Shown in pieces: positions 62,662 to 64,000 of a stretch of DNA of 64,000 bases (its first letter is position 1; each line of letters opens with the position of its first letter). The stretch is from Virgifigura sp964551315 (GTDB taxonomy: Bacteria; Pseudomonadota; Alphaproteobacteria; Dongiales; Dongiaceae). A program made the translations under genes and the position numbers. Under the pieces are notes generated by a model that did not search any database, had not been told where the DNA came from, and saw only the letters and a list, made by a program, of their open reading frames with translations. The stretch covers positions 10,928 through 74,927 of the forward strand of contig CAZKCM010000014.1 of assembly GCA_964551315.1 (NCBI GenBank). Reading direction: 5' to 3'.

Positions 62662-64000
62662 CACTGCGCCGCCGTTTGCTGGGGCGTCGGCGCGCGATAG
62701 GCGGCGAGCAGTTCGGCCTCTCGGCGTTTCGCCCGCTCGGCATTCGCCTGCTTGACGTGGCCGAAGCCGCGGATCTGCTCCGGGATCGCGGCGATCTCCA
62801 ACGCAAGTGCATGCTTGTCGTGGTCGAGGCCGGCGATCAGCGTCTCGACCGTGTCCTCATACTCGGCGATCAATCGCCGTTCCAGCTTGCGCTCCGCGCC
62901 ATAGCCGAACGGATCGAACCGGGTGCCGCGCAGGCCCTTGAGCGCCGACAGCATCCGGAAGGCGGTCAGCATCCAGGGGCCGAAGCTCCGTTTCTGCGGG
63001 TGGCCGGTCTCCGGATCGCGGCGGGCGAGGAGCGGTGGCGCCAAGTTGAACTCGATGCGGAAATCGCCTTCGAACTGGGCGTGGAGCCGTTCGAGGAACG
63101 CGCGGTCGGTGTAGAGCCGCGCCACCTCGTACTCGTCCTTGTAGGCGAGCAGCTTGAAGTAGGCGCGGGCCACGGCCTCCGCGAGGCCCGTGCGGCCGCG
63201 CGCCTTCTCCGCCTCCACGCGCCGCACGCGATCGACGAGGGCGCGGTACCGCTCGGCATAGGCGGCGTCCTGGTACGCGGTCAGGAAGTCGATGCGGCGG
63301 GCCACGATCTCGTCGAGCGTCGTCGCGATCCGGTGCGTCTCCGGCTCCGGATCCGCCTCGGCGACGATGCGCTCGACCGCGGCCGGGTCGTGCGCGGCGC
63401 GGCGACCCCACAGGAAGGCCTGCTTGTTGGCCTCGACCGCCACCCCGTTCAGCTCTACGGCGCGCTCGATGGCCTCCGCCGAAACCGGCACGAGCCCCTT
63501 CTGGAAGGCGTAGCCGAGCATGAACAGATTGGTGGCGATGGAATCGCCGAGCAGCGCCGTGGCCAGGCGGGTGCCGTCCACGAAGACCGTCCGGTCGCGG
63601 CCGGTGGTCTCGGCGATCACTTCTTGCAGTCGCTGTCCCGGGAAGGCCAGGTCCGGCAGGCGCGTGAAGTCGCCCGTCATCGTCTCATGCGCGTTGATGA
63701 TGGACCAGGTCCGGCCCTGCTGGACCTTTGCCAGGGCGTCGAACCCGCCGGCGACGACGATGTCGCAGCCGAGCAGCAGCCGCGCGCCGCCCGCGGCGAT
63801 TCGCGCCGCGTGGATGTCCTCCGGCCGGTCGGCGATCCGCACGTGGCTGAAGACCGCGCCGCCCTTCTGAGCGAGGCCGGTCATGTCGAGCACGGAGCAG
63901 CCCTTGCCCTCCAGATGCGCCGCCATGCCGAGCAGCGCCACGATCGTCACCACGCCGGTGCCGCCCACGCCGGTGATCAGGATGCCGTAGGGCTCAGCCG
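62661..64000 (-). CDS. Indolepyruvate ferredoxin oxidoreductase, C-terminal part (gene continues beyond right edge)
   Basis: About 446 residues are visible. The gamma-type domain begins with GILITGVGGTGVVTIVALLG, then LDMTGLAQKGGAVFSHVRI; a long C-terminal DUF6537-like region ends AYRAPTPQQTAAQ. The frame is open to the edge, so the TPP-binding and alpha parts lie outside; a start inside the window would truncate the fold. The fused bacterial enzyme of more than 1100 residues oxidises aryl pyruvates to aryl-acetyl-CoA. Confidence 0.9.
   Translation of the reverse strand, partial: AEPYGILITGVGGTGVVTIVALLGMAAHLEGKGCSVLDMTGLAQKGGAVFSHVRIADRPEDIHAARIAAGGARLLLGCDIVVAGGFDALAKVQQGRTWSIINAHETMTGDFTRLPDLAFPGQRLQEVIAETTGRDRTVFVDGTRLATALLGDSIATNLFMLGYAFQKGLVPVSAEAIERAVELNGVAVEANKQAFLWGRRAAHDPAAVERIVAEADPEPETHRIATTLDEIVARRIDFLTAYQDAAYAERYRALVDRVRRVEAEKARGRTGLAEAVARAYFKLLAYKDEYEVARLYTDRAFLERLHAQFEGDFRIEFNLAPPLLARRDPETGHPQKRSFGPWMLTAFRMLSALKGLRGTRFDPFGYGAERKLERRLIAEYEDTVETLIAGLDHDKHALALEIAAIPEQIRGFGHVKQANAERAKRREAELLAAYRAPTPQQTAAQ

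Overview
The window (64 kb, strongly GC-rich, densely packed genes) looks like a chromosomal segment of an alphaproteobacterium, most likely a Rhodospirillales-type lineage. Pointers are MipZ, GapR (DUF2312), two DUF1127 proteins, an entericidin-type lipoprotein, DUF1244, the alphaproteobacterial type of ribosomal protein L36, PuuD-type urate oxidase and a NifS4-like desulfurase beside xdh genes. The species cannot be named from the sequence. There are no tRNA or rRNA genes, CRISPR arrays, insertion sequences or phage modules. One run of exactly 100 N (54229-54328) is a scaffold gap, so the order across it is not proven.

Layout. (1) 1-8.5 kb: exopolysaccharide locus with a GT4 glycosyltransferase, a Wzz/BY-kinase, a secreted GH39-like glycosidase, an outer-membrane beta-barrel and a short Wza-type export lipoprotein. 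(2) 8.5-31.5 kb: a large purine and ureide catabolic locus: uraD, uraH, xdhABC, guanine deaminase, a flavin-reductase-like protein, a BMP/NupABC-type nucleobase or nucleoside ABC importer, adenine deaminase, an exported MBL-fold protein, a NifS4-like desulfurase and puuD on the plus strand; allantoinase puuE, a phosphatase, pucG, a CDC48-type AAA ATPase and cutA on the minus strand. (3) 31.5-39.3 kb: a Vgb-like beta-propeller, DUF1127, mipZ, small hypotheticals, a DAO-type oxidase, a MATE transporter, a methyltransferase and rpmJ with a clear promoter and terminator. (4) 39.5-48.9 kb: glycolate oxidase glcDEF, a YccF protein, entericidin, pyruvate kinase, glycerate kinase and a DHDPS-family lyase resembling the hydroxyproline-pathway deaminase. 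(5) 49-54.2 kb: a second glycan locus (Wzx-type flippase, two coupled tiny membrane proteins, sulfotransferase, GT2), then 4-hydroxyproline epimerase. (6) 54.3-64 kb: N-formylglutamate amidohydrolase-like, YbdK-type ligase, DUF1244, a zinc-ribbon adenylate cyclase/AAA/TPR protein, gapR, nth, a GcvA-like LysR regulator facing DUF1127 across two perfect palindromes, and the end of an indolepyruvate ferredoxin oxidoreductase running off the right edge.

How it fits together. The importer would bring in purines. Adenine and guanine deaminases feed hypoxanthine and xanthine to xanthine dehydrogenase, whose cofactor is probably matured by XdhC and the NifS4-like protein. PuuD, UraH and UraD take urate to S-allantoin, PuuE opens it to allantoate, and PucG handles ureidoglycine with glyoxylate. 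GlcDEF, glycerate kinase and pyruvate kinase a few kb away could carry glycolate and glyoxylate carbon towards pyruvate. Allantoate-degrading enzymes are not in the window.
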